DNA of 38,033 bases, taken from the NCBI GenBank assembly GCA_014729555.1, contig WJJT01000058.1:1-38033 (forward strand), read 5' to 3'. A model generated the notes under the pieces. The model was given only the letters and a program-made list of their open reading frames with translations. It was not told the origin of the DNA and ran no database searches. Positions 1 to 7,734 of the stretch are shown piece by piece (positions within the stretch are counted from its first letter, which is position 1; each line of letters opens with the position of its first letter). Source of the stretch: Candidatus Woesearchaeota archaeon (lineage in GTDB: Archaea > Nanobdellota > Nanobdellia > Woesearchaeales > ARS49). A program made the translations under genes and the position numbers.

Positions 1-2
1 GA

Positions 3-683
3 AAAGGAAGCCCTAGGTACAAGACTCCAAGCTTCAGGTTTAAGACAGACGCAAGGCTCAAGTCTCATAAGGCTGAGTGTATTAATGGCAGGATTCTTGA
101 TATATTGAATTGCCAGGGGCACTCTGCTCCTGTTATCAAGGTTAAGTATGATGATGGTGAGACAAGAACGATGATTGCCCCTGAAGATATTCGTGTTGGT
201 GACGCGCTTTCAGCTGGCGCAGGCGCGGCTGCAGAGCCGGGCAACATTCTTATGCTTTCAGATATTCCTGATGGAACATTTATCTTTAATATAGAGGGCC
301 AGCCAGGTGATGGCGGCAAGTTTTGCAGGGCCTCTGGAAACACAGCAAGACTGCTCACAAAATCAGGCAAGTTTGCTACAGTCATACTTCCTTCAAAAAA
401 GCAGAAAAAATTCAATTTAAAATGCCGTGCAATGGTTGGTATCATTGCAGGCGGCGGAAGGCATGAAAAGCCTGTTCTCAAGGCAGGAGTAATGCATCAT
501 AAGAAAAAAGCAAAAAACAAGTTGTATCCGAAAACAGGCGGTTCAAAGATGAATGCTATTGACCACCCGTTTGGTAACAAGCGTTCAGCGCGTAAGGCAA
601 GACAAAAACCAGTTTCAAGGTTTGCCCCTCCTGGCAGAAAAGCGGGCAAGCTTGCTGCAAAGAGGACTGGCAAGAGGAAATAA
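3..683 (+). CDS. rpl2: 50S ribosomal protein uL2 (L2), 5' end outside window
   Basis: Large-subunit protein that binds near the peptidyl transferase centre and subunit interface. The reading frame is open from base 3, so the start lies upstream of the window. The visible part begins with the N-terminal GSPRYKTPSFRFK segment and continues through the OB/SH3-like core (GRILDILN, GQPGDGGKFCRASG). It ends with the basic C-terminal part APPGRKAGKLAAKRTGKRK. The conserved MNA(I/V)DHPFG loop is present, but the usual following GGGR(H) is replaced by NKRSARKA and the usual RGVAMN is GGSKMN. It is the first visible gene of the ribosomal operon, 3 bp before uS19. Family assignment is secure; the loop divergence is read directly. 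Confidence 0.97.
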   Translation, partial: KGSPRYKTPSFRFKTDARLKSHKAECINGRILDILNCQGHSAPVIKVKYDDGETRTMIAPEDIRVGDALSAGAGAAAEPGNILMLSDIPDGTFIFNIEGQPGDGGKFCRASGNTARLLTKSGKFATVILPSKKQKKFNLKCRAMVGIIAGGGRHEKPVLKAGVMHHKKKAKNKLYPKTGGSKMNAIDHPFGNKRSARKARQKPVSRFAPPGRKAGKLAAKRTGKRK

Positions 684-686
684 ACA

Positions 687-1067
687 ATGGCAAAGGTATT
701 TTTGTTTAGAGGTAAAAAAGCTGAGGAGCTGAAAAAGCTGTCCCTTACAGAGTTTGCAGACCTTTTGAAATCAAGGGCACGGAGGTCATTGAAAAAAGGG
801 TTTACGCCTGCCCAAAAAAAATTGCTTGAGGCGCTGAAAAAAGAGAAGAGGGACTATAAAACGCATTGCAGGGATATGATTATCATTCCTGAAATGATTG
901 GAAAACCAATCAGGGTTCATAATGGCAAGGAGTTTGTCATGATTAATATTACAGAGGAGATGCTTGGCCACAGGCTTGGGGAGTTTGCAGTCACTCGTAA
1001 GAAAGTTGCACACTCCAGCCCGGGTATTGGCGCTACTAGATCAAGTGCAAGCTTGTCAGTGAGGTAA
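687..1067 (+). CDS. rps19: 30S ribosomal protein uS19 (S19)
   Basis: Small-subunit head protein that contacts uS13 and 16S rRNA. The 126-residue length is in the usual archaeal range. Diagnostic motifs are [23 protein letters not shown] in the middle (about residues 62-84) and [24 protein letters not shown] near the C-terminus. The ATG lies three bases after the uL2 stop, so the gene depends on the upstream transcript. The N-terminal third is a basic helical stretch typical of archaeal uS19. Confidence 0.96.
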   Translation: MAKVFLFRGKKAEELKKLSLTEFADLLKSRARRSLKKGFTPAQKKLLEALKKEKRDYKTHCRDMIIIPEMIGKPIRVHNGKEFVMINITEEMLGHRLGEFAVTRKKVAHSSPGIGATRSSASLSVR

Positions 1068-1069
1068 AC

Positions 1070-1693
1070 ATGAGCTATAAGTATTCAGCAAGGATTGGGA
1101 AAAATTGTGCAAAAGCCGTAGGTATTGCTCTGCCTATCTCACGAAAGCAGTCTGTGATGATTTGCAAGTTTATCAGGAACAAGAATGTTCAGCTTGCCAA
1201 AAAACAGCTTGCAGATGTTATTTTGAAAAAGCGTGCGGTTCCTTTCACAAGGTTTAATGACGATATGGGTCACAAGGCAGGCATGGCTGCGGGAAGGTAT
1301 CCTGTTAAGGCCTGCCAGCACATACTTGCACTACTTGAGTCTGCTGAGGCTAATGCGCAGTTCAAGGGCTTCAGCACTGCTGATTTAGTTGTTATGCATG
1401 TAAGTGCGCAGAAAGGGCCTGATTCCTGGCGTTATGGAAGGCACATCAGGAGGCAGGCAAAGAGGACTCATGTTGAGATTGTGCTTGAGGAGAAAAAGAC
1501 TGCTAAGAAAGAAAAGGCAGTTAAGAAAAAAGCAGAGCAAAAAGAGACAAAGCCGGCCGAGGCTGTTAGGAAAGAGGAAAAGCCTGTTGTTAAAGAGGAG
1601 AAAAAAACAGAAGTAAAGCCAGAGAAGCCAAAAAAAGAGAAAAAGTCTCAAGAAAAAAATCAGGTTGCTAAAGAAGAGGTTAAAGAGAAATGA
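1070..1693 (+). CDS. rpl22: 50S ribosomal protein uL22 (L22) with long charged tail
   Basis: Large-subunit protein that lines the peptide exit tunnel and contacts all 23S domains. The globular core with its beta-hairpin covers about residues 1-143 (SARIGKNCAKAVG at the N-terminus, MGHKAGMAAGRYPVKAC in the centre, RRQAKRTHVEIVL at the core end). Residues 144-207 are an almost uninterrupted Lys/Glu-rich low-complexity tail with no sequence similarity to the core, making the protein about 50 residues longer than common archaeal uL22. The start is two bases after the uS19 stop, and the stop overlaps the uS3 start in ATGA. Confidence 0.95.
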   Translation: MSYKYSARIGKNCAKAVGIALPISRKQSVMICKFIRNKNVQLAKKQLADVILKKRAVPFTRFNDDMGHKAGMAAGRYPVKACQHILALLESAEANAQFKGFSTADLVVMHVSAQKGPDSWRYGRHIRRQAKRTHVEIVLEEKKTAKKEKAVKKKAEQKETKPAEAVRKEEKPVVKEEKKTEVKPEKPKKEKKSQEKNQVAKEEVKEK

Positions 1694-2322
1694 TTGAAAG
1701 AAAACTGCTTAAATCAAAGATGAAAGAGTTCCAGGTGGAGGATTACATAGCAAGGACTCTTCAGAATGCCGGCCACTCCCATACCAAGCTTGTCAGGACT
1801 CCTCTTGGCGAGAAAATAATTATCTCTGCTTCAAGACCGGGCATTGTTGTTGGCAGGAAAGGAGAGAACATAAAAAAGCTTACAAACACTTTAAAGAGGA
1901 AATTCAAGTTTGAGAATCCGCAGATTGAGATTTCAGAAGTTGAGAACCCTAATCTTGATGCACAGATTGTTGCTGAAAAGATTGCCTCTACTCTTGAGCG
2001 TTTTGGTCTTAAGAGGTTTAAGGCTACCGGCCACAAGACACTTAGTGATGTCATGAATGCCGGCGCAATTGGTATTGAGATTGTCATGTCTGGCAAGATT
2101 CCCAGCACAAGAGCAAGAAGCTGGAGGTTTTATTCAGGTTACCTAAAAAAATGCGGAGATATCGCATTGACAGGTGTCCACACTGCTTACGCAAGTGCTC
2201 AGCTAAAGTCAGGGACTGTTGGCATACGTGTTAAGATAATGCCTCCTGATGTTAAACTGCCTGACGATATTGAAGTTACTGAAGAGCCTTCACAAGAAGT
2301 TGAGGAGATAAAGGAAAAATGA
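1690..2322 (+). CDS. rps3: 30S ribosomal protein uS3 (S3)
   Basis: Small-subunit head protein near the mRNA entry channel. The N-terminal type II KH domain has its nucleic-acid-binding loop in VVGRKGENIKKL (about residues 55-66). The C-terminal domain contains GIEIVMSGKIPSTRARSWRF and GIRVKIMPPDV. A short acidic tail (EEPSQEVEEIKEK) closes the 210-residue protein. The ATG overlaps the uL22 stop and the TGA overlaps the uL29 start, so translation is probably coupled on both sides. Confidence 0.97.
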   Translation: MIERKLLKSKMKEFQVEDYIARTLQNAGHSHTKLVRTPLGEKIIISASRPGIVVGRKGENIKKLTNTLKRKFKFENPQIEISEVENPNLDAQIVAEKIASTLERFGLKRFKATGHKTLSDVMNAGAIGIEIVMSGKIPSTRARSWRFYSGYLKKCGDIALTGVHTAYASAQLKSGTVGIRVKIMPPDVKLPDDIEVTEEPSQEVEEIKEK

Positions 2323-2522
2323 AGATCAAGGATCTTAAGTCACTGCCAGAGGATGAGCTCAATTCAAAAAAAGTTGAGCTTTTGAATGAGCTTATTAAGG
2401 AAAGAGCTCAGGCAGCCACCGGCACTGTTTCAAAGACTCCAAGCAAAATCAGGCTTGCAAAAAGAACAATCGCAAGAATAAATACAATACTTGCAGACAA
2501 GGAGGTTAAGAAAAAAGCATGA
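2319..2522 (+). CDS. rpl29: 50S ribosomal protein uL29 (L29)
   Basis: Small two-helix large-subunit protein beside the exit tunnel, part of the docking surface for SRP and other nascent-chain factors. At 67 residues it has the family's usual length, with the first helix in LKSLPEDELNSKKVELLNELIKE and the conserved basic segment KIRLAKRTIARINTIL. The start overlaps the uS3 stop (ATGA) and its stop overlaps the aIF1 start in the same way. Confidence 0.95.
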   Translation: MKIKDLKSLPEDELNSKKVELLNELIKERAQAATGTVSKTPSKIRLAKRTIARINTILADKEVKKKA

Positions 2523-2854
2523 CAGCATGTCCAAGATGCGGTCTGCCTCAGGACCTTTGTGTTTGTGAGAGCATAGCAAAAGAAAGCCAGAAAATTATCG
2601 TGAAAATAGAGAAGAAAAAGTACGGCAAGAAATACACGATAATCCGCGGGATTGACCCAAAAGAGATCGACCTCGACAAGCTGGCTAAACAACTTAAGGC
2701 AAAATTTGCTTGTGGAGGAACTGTTAAGGACGGCGTTATTGAGCTTCAGGGCGGCGGCGGAAAATCCTCTGCTGCTGAGCAGAGACATCTGCAGGAAGTC
2801 AAGCAGATTTTGGTTGAAAAAGGCTTTGCTCCAGAAACAATACTGATAAAGTAA
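2519..2854 (+). CDS. eif1: Translation initiation factor aIF1 (SUI1 family)
   Basis: Archaeal homologue of eIF1/SUI1, which acts at the small-subunit P site to enforce start-codon fidelity. The protein has an N-terminal zinc knuckle (Cys4, Cys7, Cys14, Cys16) followed by the SUI1 alpha/beta fold. The conserved core KKYTIIRGID is at about residues 42-51 and ACGGTVKDGVIELQGG at about 84-99. Length is 111 residues. It lies between uL29 and Rnp1, a common archaeal arrangement, and begins at an ATGA overlap with the uL29 stop. Confidence 0.95.
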   Translation: MTACPRCGLPQDLCVCESIAKESQKIIVKIEKKKYGKKYTIIRGIDPKEIDLDKLAKQLKAKFACGGTVKDGVIELQGGGGKSSAAEQRHLQEVKQILVEKGFAPETILIK

Positions 2855-2857
2855 GCA

Positions 2858-3142
2858 ATGCACAAGGTCAAAAAGCTTGTCAAGGATGAGCTGATTGGTA
2901 GGACTGTTGAAATTGTTGGCTCTGCCAACAGGGCCAATATAGGTTTGCGCGGAAGGGTTGTCGATGAGACAAAAAATCTGCTGGTCATTGAAACTTCAAG
3001 CGGGCTGAAAAAGCCCCTCAAGAAAACAAGTGTCTTCCAGATAAGCTACCTGGGAGATAAAATCACTGTCAAAGGCGTGCTTTTAATGGGCGCGCCTGAA
3101 GAAAGAATCAAGACAAAGGTGAAAAATGAAAACAGAAGCTAA
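2858..3142 (+). CDS. rnp1: Ribonuclease P protein component 1 (Rnp1/Pop4/p29)
   Basis: Protein subunit of archaeal RNase P, which removes 5' leaders from pre-tRNA. The 94-residue protein is an Sm-like beta barrel, recognised by DELIGRTVEIVGSANRANIGLRGRVVDET and the later KKTSVFQISYLGDKITVKG. Genes for this subunit commonly sit between aIF1 and uS17 in archaeal ribosomal operons, as here. The start is four bases after the aIF1 stop, and its 3' end overlaps the uS17 start by 17 bases in another frame. Confidence 0.93.
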   Translation: MHKVKKLVKDELIGRTVEIVGSANRANIGLRGRVVDETKNLLVIETSSGLKKPLKKTSVFQISYLGDKITVKGVLLMGAPEERIKTKVKNENRS

Positions 3143-3560
3143 GGGCAGAAAACAACCGGATTTTGGTAGCTTGAGCCTTAGAGGACGTGCCTTCAGAGGC
3201 GTTGTGATTAATGATGCAATGCAGAAAACAGTCACAGTGGAATGGGAGAGACGGAAAAAGAGCCAGAAATATGAAAGATATGAGAAAAAAAGAACGCGTG
3301 TTAAAGCTCATAATCCTGAAAGCATTGATGCTAAAAAAGGAGACCTTGTTGAAATAAAAGAGTGCAGGCCTTTGAGCAAGACCAAGAATTTTGTTATTGT
3401 TAAAAAGTTTGGAGAGGAAAGATTGTTTGCTGAGAGAGAGAAGGGTCTTGAAGAGTCAAAGGTCAGGCAGAAAAAGATTGAAAAGCCTGCCGAGCCAGAG
3501 GAAGAGCTGGAAACTGCTGAAAAAGAAGAAGTAGAGGAATCAGAAGATGAAAGCGATTAA
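3126..3560 (+). CDS. rps17: 30S ribosomal protein uS17 (S17) with acidic tail
   Basis: OB-fold protein of the small-subunit body. The core is clear from FRGVVINDAMQKTVTVEWERR (about residues 25-45), KAHNPESIDAKKGDLVEIKECRPLSKTKNFVIVKK (about 59-93). From about residue 105 onward the protein is a low-complexity tail ending in a run of Glu/Asp, which archaeal uS17 normally lacks. The 144-residue protein overlaps rnp1 at its start and uL14 (14 bases) at its end, so all three are probably translated in a coupled way. Confidence 0.95.
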   Translation: MKTEAKGRKQPDFGSLSLRGRAFRGVVINDAMQKTVTVEWERRKKSQKYERYEKKRTRVKAHNPESIDAKKGDLVEIKECRPLSKTKNFVIVKKFGEERLFAEREKGLEESKVRQKKIEKPAEPEEELETAEKEEVEESEDESD

Positions 3561-3948
3561 GGCATCTGTTGGGAGGGTCCTGCCCCATAATGCAAAGATT
3601 CTTGCTTGCGATAATTCAGGTGCCAGAATCTTAAAGTTAATCAGTGTTTTTGGTCATAAGACAAGAAAAGGAAGGTACTCTGCTGCTGGTGTTGGTGATA
3701 AGATAAAGGCTTCTGTTATTGTAGGAAAGCCTGATATGAGAAAGCAGGTTGTTACTGCTGTTATTGTCAGGCAGAAGAAAGAGTACCTGAGAAAGGACGG
3801 CACAAGAATCAGGTTTGAGGACAACGCCGCTGTGATACTTAAGGATGATTTGGGCAATCCTAAGGGAACCATGATTAAAGGTCCTGTTGCTAAAGAGGCT
3901 TGTGAAAGATGGCCTAATGTGGCTAAAATAGCAAGCAATGCTGTTTAG
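3547..3948 (+). CDS. rpl14: 50S ribosomal protein uL14 (L14)
   Basis: Five-stranded barrel protein at the subunit interface that binds 23S rRNA and forms inter-subunit bridges. Diagnostic sequences are LACDNSGARILKLISVFGHK (about residues 19-38), VGDKIKASVIVGKPDMRKQVVTAVIVRQKK (about 49-78) and the C-terminal FEDNAAVILKDDLGNPKGTMIKGPVA. Length of 133 is normal for archaea. The start lies inside the end of uS17. Confidence 0.97.
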   Translation: MKAIKASVGRVLPHNAKILACDNSGARILKLISVFGHKTRKGRYSAAGVGDKIKASVIVGKPDMRKQVVTAVIVRQKKEYLRKDGTRIRFEDNAAVILKDDLGNPKGTMIKGPVAKEACERWPNVAKIASNAV

Positions 3949-3959
3949 AGAGGTTTAAA

Positions 3960-4328
3960 ATGAATTGGGCAAGTGCTTGGAAATCAAGTAAAAAACCAGG
4001 AAAACAAAGAAAGTACATAAGAAACGCACCAAAGCATGTAAAGGGTGCTCAGTTAGGTAGCCATCTCTCTCCTGAGCTTAGGAAAAAATACAGCAAAAGG
4101 GCTGCGCGTGTAAGAAAAGGCGACAGGGTTAAGGTTATGAATGGCACTTTCAAGGGAAAGACTGGCAAGGTTGAACGTATTGATACTGAAAAGCAGAGGG
4201 TTTTTGTTTCAGGCATTGAAATCCTGAAAAAAGACGGCAGCAAGGCACAGTATCCTGTTAAGCCTTCTAACTTAATGATTCAGGATCTTGATTTAAGCGA
4301 TAAGAGGAGAATTAAGAAAACAAAATGA
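3960..4328 (+). CDS. rpl24: 50S ribosomal protein uL24 (L24)
   Basis: KOW-domain large-subunit assembly initiator near the exit tunnel. The KOW motif is visible as VRKGDRVKVMNGTFKGKTGKVERID at about residues 50-74. The archaeal N-terminal extension (SKKPGKQRKYIRNAPKH) precedes it. A purine-rich GAGAGG lies about seven bases before the ATG, one of few clear internal ribosome-binding sites in this operon. The stop overlaps the eS4 start as ATGA. Confidence 0.95.
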   Translation: MNWASAWKSSKKPGKQRKYIRNAPKHVKGAQLGSHLSPELRKKYSKRAARVRKGDRVKVMNGTFKGKTGKVERIDTEKQRVFVSGIEILKKDGSKAQYPVKPSNLMIQDLDLSDKRRIKKTK

Positions 4329-5008
4329 AATCACACCTTAAAAGACTGGTTACACCAAAGAGCTGGACACTGCTGAAAAAGCAGGAGAAATTTGTAGTTA
4401 GGCCCAGGCCTGGCGCTCATCCTGCAAAGATTAGCATGCCTGTCGCTCTGTTGCTGAAAACTCTGGGCTATGCTTCTACAACAAGTGAAGTAAAGAAAAT
4501 TCTTAACACTAAAGAAGTGCTTGTTGATGGAAGGCGCATCAAGGAGCATAAGTTCCCTGTTGGCTTGATGGATGTTGTCGCAATTAAGGATACAAATGAT
4601 GCTCTGCGGATAGTGATTGACACCAAAGGCAGGCTTAAGGCGGTTCCTGTTGAAAAGGATGAAGCAAATCTTAAGTTATGCAGGGTTAAGAAAAAAACTG
4701 CGGTTAATAATGGAAAGATTCAGTTAAACCTTTCAGATAACAGGAACATCCTGTCCGACAAGACAAGCATTAAGGCAGGAGACACTGTGCTTATCACAGT
4801 TCCTTTCCAGGAAATCAAGGAGCATTTTCCGCTTGAAAAAGGTGCGATGATTTATCTTGTTGGCGGAAAGAATATGGGCCACAGGGGGATTGTGGAAAGC
4901 ATTGAAGGTGGCAAGCTGATTTACACAGAGTCAAAGAAAACGCATGAATCATTGAAAAAATATGCTTTTGTTGTGGGCAAGGGCAAAGAGGCTATAAAAC
5001 TGGAATAA
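4325..5008 (+). CDS. rps4e: 30S ribosomal protein eS4 (S4e)
   Basis: Archaeal/eukaryotic-specific small-subunit protein. Domains in order: N-terminal HLKRLVTPKSWTLLKKQEKFVVRPRPGAHP, an S4-like RNA-binding segment (LGYASTTSEVKKILNTKEVLVDGR, about residues 49-72), a central beta domain and a C-terminal KOW segment (LVGGKNMGHRGIVESIEGGKL, about 178-198). The 227-residue length is typical. It starts inside the uL24 stop codon (ATGA) and is followed four bases later by uL5. Confidence 0.96.
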   Translation: MKSHLKRLVTPKSWTLLKKQEKFVVRPRPGAHPAKISMPVALLLKTLGYASTTSEVKKILNTKEVLVDGRRIKEHKFPVGLMDVVAIKDTNDALRIVIDTKGRLKAVPVEKDEANLKLCRVKKKTAVNNGKIQLNLSDNRNILSDKTSIKAGDTVLITVPFQEIKEHFPLEKGAMIYLVGGKNMGHRGIVESIEGGKLIYTESKKTHESLKKYAFVVGKGKEAIKLE

Positions 5009-5012
5009 AAAA

Positions 5013-5528
5013 ATGAATCAAATGCAACAGTTAAGGATAGAGAAGGTAACCTTGAATATTGGTGCTGGCAAGGACAATACAAAACTGGATAAAGGGGTTA
5101 TGCTGATTAAGGCTATCACCGGTATTGAGCCCGTCAAGACAGTCACCAAGAAAAGGATTCCTGGCTGGGGCTTGAGGCCTGGTCTTCCGATTGGCTGCAA
5201 GCTGACATTGAGAAAGCAGAAGGCAGTAGAGATACTTAAGCGGCTGTTTGAGGCCAAGGATAAAAATCTGGTTGAGTCTCAGTTTGATGAGCAGGGCAAT
5301 CTCTCATTTGGTATTCACGAATACATAGATATTCCTGGGGTTGCTTATGATCCCAAGATAGGAATTATGGGTCTTCAGGTCTGTGTTTCGCTTGAGAGGC
5401 CTGGTTTCAGGATCAAGCGCAGGCGTCTTGAGCCTAAAAAGATTCCAAAAAAGCACCAGATAACAAGAGAAGAAGCAATAAAGTTTATTCAGGAGAGTTT
5501 TGGTGTTAATGTAGGTGATGTTGCATGA
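5013..5528 (+). CDS. rpl5: 50S ribosomal protein uL5 (L5)
   Basis: Central-protuberance protein that binds 5S rRNA and contacts the P-site tRNA elbow. Recognised from [21 protein letters not shown] at the N-terminus, [25 protein letters not shown] (about residues 43-67) and GISEY-like [21 protein letters not shown] (about 100-120). At 171 residues it is a normal archaeal uL5. The stop overlaps the uS14 start (ATGA). Confidence 0.96.
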   Translation: MNQMQQLRIEKVTLNIGAGKDNTKLDKGVMLIKAITGIEPVKTVTKKRIPGWGLRPGLPIGCKLTLRKQKAVEILKRLFEAKDKNLVESQFDEQGNLSFGIHEYIDIPGVAYDPKIGIMGLQVCVSLERPGFRIKRRRLEPKKIPKKHQITREEAIKFIQESFGVNVGDVA

Positions 5529-5755
5529 CTGTAAGTGATTGGAGAAAGGTTTTGAAGCAGTTGAAGTCAAAACCTGCTAAGATGAAGAAGTACATCAAGC
5601 ATAATGCCCCTAAAGATAGGAGTGTGGGCAGGAGAAAAATTAAGTGCAGCCAGTGCGGCAGGTATGGCGGGCATGTAAGCAAGTACGGGCTTGAGCTCTG
5701 CAGGCACTGTTTTAGGGAGATTGCTCCAAAGATAGGTTTTAAAAAATATAGTTAA
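5525..5755 (+). CDS. rps14: 30S ribosomal protein uS14 (S14), zinc-binding type
   Basis: Small-subunit head protein. The C-terminal half carries the C+ zinc ribbon with Cys41, Cys44, Cys59 and Cys62 ([17 protein letters not shown]) and ends GFKKYS. Archaeal uS14 is commonly 50-56 residues, so this 76-residue form has about 20 extra N-terminal residues. The ATGA overlap with uL5 supports the long start; an internal ATG at 5582 would give the family-typical length and cannot be excluded. Confidence 0.95.
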   Translation: MTVSDWRKVLKQLKSKPAKMKKYIKHNAPKDRSVGRRKIKCSQCGRYGGHVSKYGLELCRHCFREIAPKIGFKKYS

Positions 5756-5764
5756 GGTGTAAAA

Positions 5765-6154
5765 ATGAACAATGATCCTTTGGCAAATGCATTGTCCGCA
5801 GTTTTGAATTACGAGCTTGCGGGAAAGAAAGAGATAATCATAAATCCCTCATCTAAGTTAATACTGGGAGTTTTAAGAATATTTAATACCCACCAATATG
5901 TTGGCGAGGCTGAAAAGGTTACAGATGCAAGAGGCGGTTTTATAAAGCTTCACTTGCTTGGAAATATTAACAAGTGCGGTGTTATCAAGCCGCGTTTTAG
6001 TGTTGGCTGGCAGGATTTTGATAAGTTTGAGAAAAGATATCTCCCTGCCAAGGGCATGGGCATTATTATTATATCAACAAACCAGGGTCTGCTGACTCTT
6101 GATGAGGCGCGAGAGAAAAAGATTGGAGGAAAATTGGTGGCTTACTGTTATTAA
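5765..6154 (+). CDS. rps8: 30S ribosomal protein uS8 (S8)
   Basis: Small-subunit central-domain assembly protein that binds helix 21 of 16S rRNA. Typical sequences are NDPLANALSAVLNYELAGKKE at the N-terminus and the C-terminal signature PAKGMGIIIISTNQGLLTLDEAREKKIGGKLVAYCY. The 129-residue length is as expected. An AAGGTG sequence sits about seven bases upstream of the ATG and fits a Shine-Dalgarno role. Confidence 0.96.
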   Translation: MNNDPLANALSAVLNYELAGKKEIIINPSSKLILGVLRIFNTHQYVGEAEKVTDARGGFIKLHLLGNINKCGVIKPRFSVGWQDFDKFEKRYLPAKGMGIIIISTNQGLLTLDEAREKKIGGKLVAYCY

Positions 6155-6155
6155 A

Positions 6156-6698
6156 ATGAAGCAGGATATTGAGGAAGTCATAGAAATTCCTGATGGAATT
6201 CAGGTGGTTTTGGATAAAGAGTTTGTAGTTAAAGGGCCGAAAGGCGAGCTTAAGAGGGCTTTTAGGTATCCTGGCATTGCTATTAAGATTGAAGGCAAGA
6301 AAATCAAGGTCACTACAAAGAATGCCACAAAACGTGAGAAAAAAATGCTTTATACTTACAGAGCGCATTTGGCTAATATGCTTAAGGGTGTTCATGAGCC
6401 TTGGATTTACAAGCTTAAGGTTTGCGCAAGCCATTTTCCCATGAATGTTGGTGTCAGCGGTAATGAGTTTATTGTTAAGAATTTTCTTGGCGAGAAGATT
6501 CCAAGAAAGTTGAAAGTAAAGGATGGTGTTACTGTCAAGGTTGATGGAAAGGATGTAATTGTTGAGTCTATTGATAAGGAGCTTGCAGGCAGTACTGCTT
6601 CAGACATAGAATTGTTGACTGTTATCAGGGGCCGCGACTTGCGGGTTTTTCAGGATGGGATTTATATTACCGAAAAGGCAGGTAAACCGATAAAATGA
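6156..6698 (+). CDS. rpl6: 50S ribosomal protein uL6 (L6)
   Basis: Large-subunit protein near the sarcin-ricin loop and factor-binding site, built of two similar alpha/beta domains. The start chosen is the ATG at 6156 (MKQDIEEVIEIPDGIQV), one base after the uS8 stop; longer in-frame starts inside uS8 (from 6099) add residues with no family similarity. Visible features are VKGPKGELKRAF, the central YRAHLANMLKGV and the C-terminal TVIRGRDLRVFQDGIYIT. Length is 180 residues. Its stop overlaps the eL32 start. Confidence 0.95.
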   Translation: MKQDIEEVIEIPDGIQVVLDKEFVVKGPKGELKRAFRYPGIAIKIEGKKIKVTTKNATKREKKMLYTYRAHLANMLKGVHEPWIYKLKVCASHFPMNVGVSGNEFIVKNFLGEKIPRKLKVKDGVTVKVDGKDVIVESIDKELAGSTASDIELLTVIRGRDLRVFQDGIYITEKAGKPIK

Positions 6699-7282
6699 GC
6701 ATTAAAGAAAAGCTGGAATTGAGAAAAAAGATTAAGAGCAGAAAGCCGAATTACTTCAGGGAAGATCACCATAAAAAGAAAGCTGTTGATAAGAATTCCT
6801 GGAGAGGTCCGCGGGGCAGGCACAGCAAGATGAGGCATGGCTTCCAGGGCCACAGGGCGACTCTTGAGGTTGGCTATGGTTCTCCCATGGAAGTCAGGGG
6901 CCTGCACAGTTCCGGCCTTTTGCCTGTTGTTGTGTGTAATATTGCAGATATGGCTGCTCTTGATAAGTCAAAGCAGGCTGCTATTGTTTCAGCAAGGGTT
7001 GGAACAAAGAAAAAAGTAGGTCTTGTGAATAAGGCAAAAGAGCTTGGTATTAATATTATTAATGTAAAGGATGCTGATGCTTTCCTTAAAAAAGTCGAGG
7101 GGCAGTTAAAGAAAAAGAAGGAGAAAAAGGAGAAATCTACTAAAGACAAGGCAGCTAAGAAAAAAGAAAAGGAAAAAAAGGCAGAGGAAAAGGCCAAAAA
7201 AGAGGCTGCAGAGTCTCCTGAGGATGCAAAGAAAAAAGGAACTAAAGAGCTTGAAAAGGTCTTGACTAAGAGGGAACAATGA
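6695..7282 (+). CDS. rpl32e: 50S ribosomal protein eL32 (L32e) with Lys-rich tail
   Basis: Archaeal/eukaryotic-specific large-subunit protein. The core is evident from RKPNYFRED, SWRGPRGRHSKMRHGFQGHRA (about residues 32-52), VGYGSPMEVRGLHSSGLLPVVV and IVSARVGTKKKVGLVNKAKELGI. From about residue 140 to 195 there is a low-complexity tail dominated by Lys with Glu and Ala. Start and stop both overlap neighbouring genes by four bases. Confidence 0.94.
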   Translation: MSIKEKLELRKKIKSRKPNYFREDHHKKKAVDKNSWRGPRGRHSKMRHGFQGHRATLEVGYGSPMEVRGLHSSGLLPVVVCNIADMAALDKSKQAAIVSARVGTKKKVGLVNKAKELGINIINVKDADAFLKKVEGQLKKKKEKKEKSTKDKAAKKKEKEKKAEEKAKKEAAESPEDAKKKGTKELEKVLTKREQ

Positions 7283-7734
7283 AACATTTACGGCTTCAGA
7301 AAAGATTGGCTTCAGAGGTATTGGAGTGTTCTCCGCACAGGGTTCATTTTGATCCTGAGAGAACTTCAGATATTCGTGAGGCTATTACAAAAGCAGACAT
7401 AAGGGGATTGGTCAAGCTCGGAGTAATTGGTGAGAAAAAAATAAAGGGAATCTCAAGAGTCAGGGCCAGGAAAATAAAGGTTCAGAAAAGAAAAGGGCGC
7501 CAGAGGGGCAGCGGCTCTAGAAAAGGAAAGTTTACTGCTCGTGCAAAGCCTAAAGAGGTTTGGATGAATACTGTGCGGGCTCAGAGAAAGTTCCTGAAAG
7601 AACTGAAAAGCAAGGGCTTGTTGACTTCAGCAAATTGTGGGGCGCTGTACAAGAAGTCAAAAGGCGGTTTTTTCAGGAGTGTGCGCCACATTAAGCTGTT
7701 TATTAAAGAAAAGGGAATGGTTAAGTCAAAATGA
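7279..7734 (+). CDS. rpl19e: 50S ribosomal protein eL19 (L19e)
   Basis: Archaeal/eukaryotic-specific protein with a long helix extending toward the small subunit. Family features include LQKRLASEVLECSPHRVHFDP at the N-terminus, ADIRGLVKLGVI (about residues 40-51), GISRVRARKIKVQKRKGRQRGSGSRKG (about 56-82) and WMNTVRAQRKFLKELKSKG. Length is 151. Four-base overlaps with eL32 and uL18 point to coupled translation. Confidence 0.96.
   Translation: MKHLRLQKRLASEVLECSPHRVHFDPERTSDIREAITKADIRGLVKLGVIGEKKIKGISRVRARKIKVQKRKGRQRGSGSRKGKFTARAKPKEVWMNTVRAQRKFLKELKSKGLLTSANCGALYKKSKGGFFRSVRHIKLFIKEKGMVKSK

Noticed and set aside
3126-3560. Overlaps among rnp1, uS17 and uL14 as signs of frameshift errors
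   Set aside because: All three proteins are complete and family-like. Overlapping ends are normal for this operon.
6099-6155. Longer uL6 starting inside uS8
   Set aside because: The extra 19 residues have no uL6 similarity, and the ATG at 6156 directly after the uS8 stop fits the operon style.
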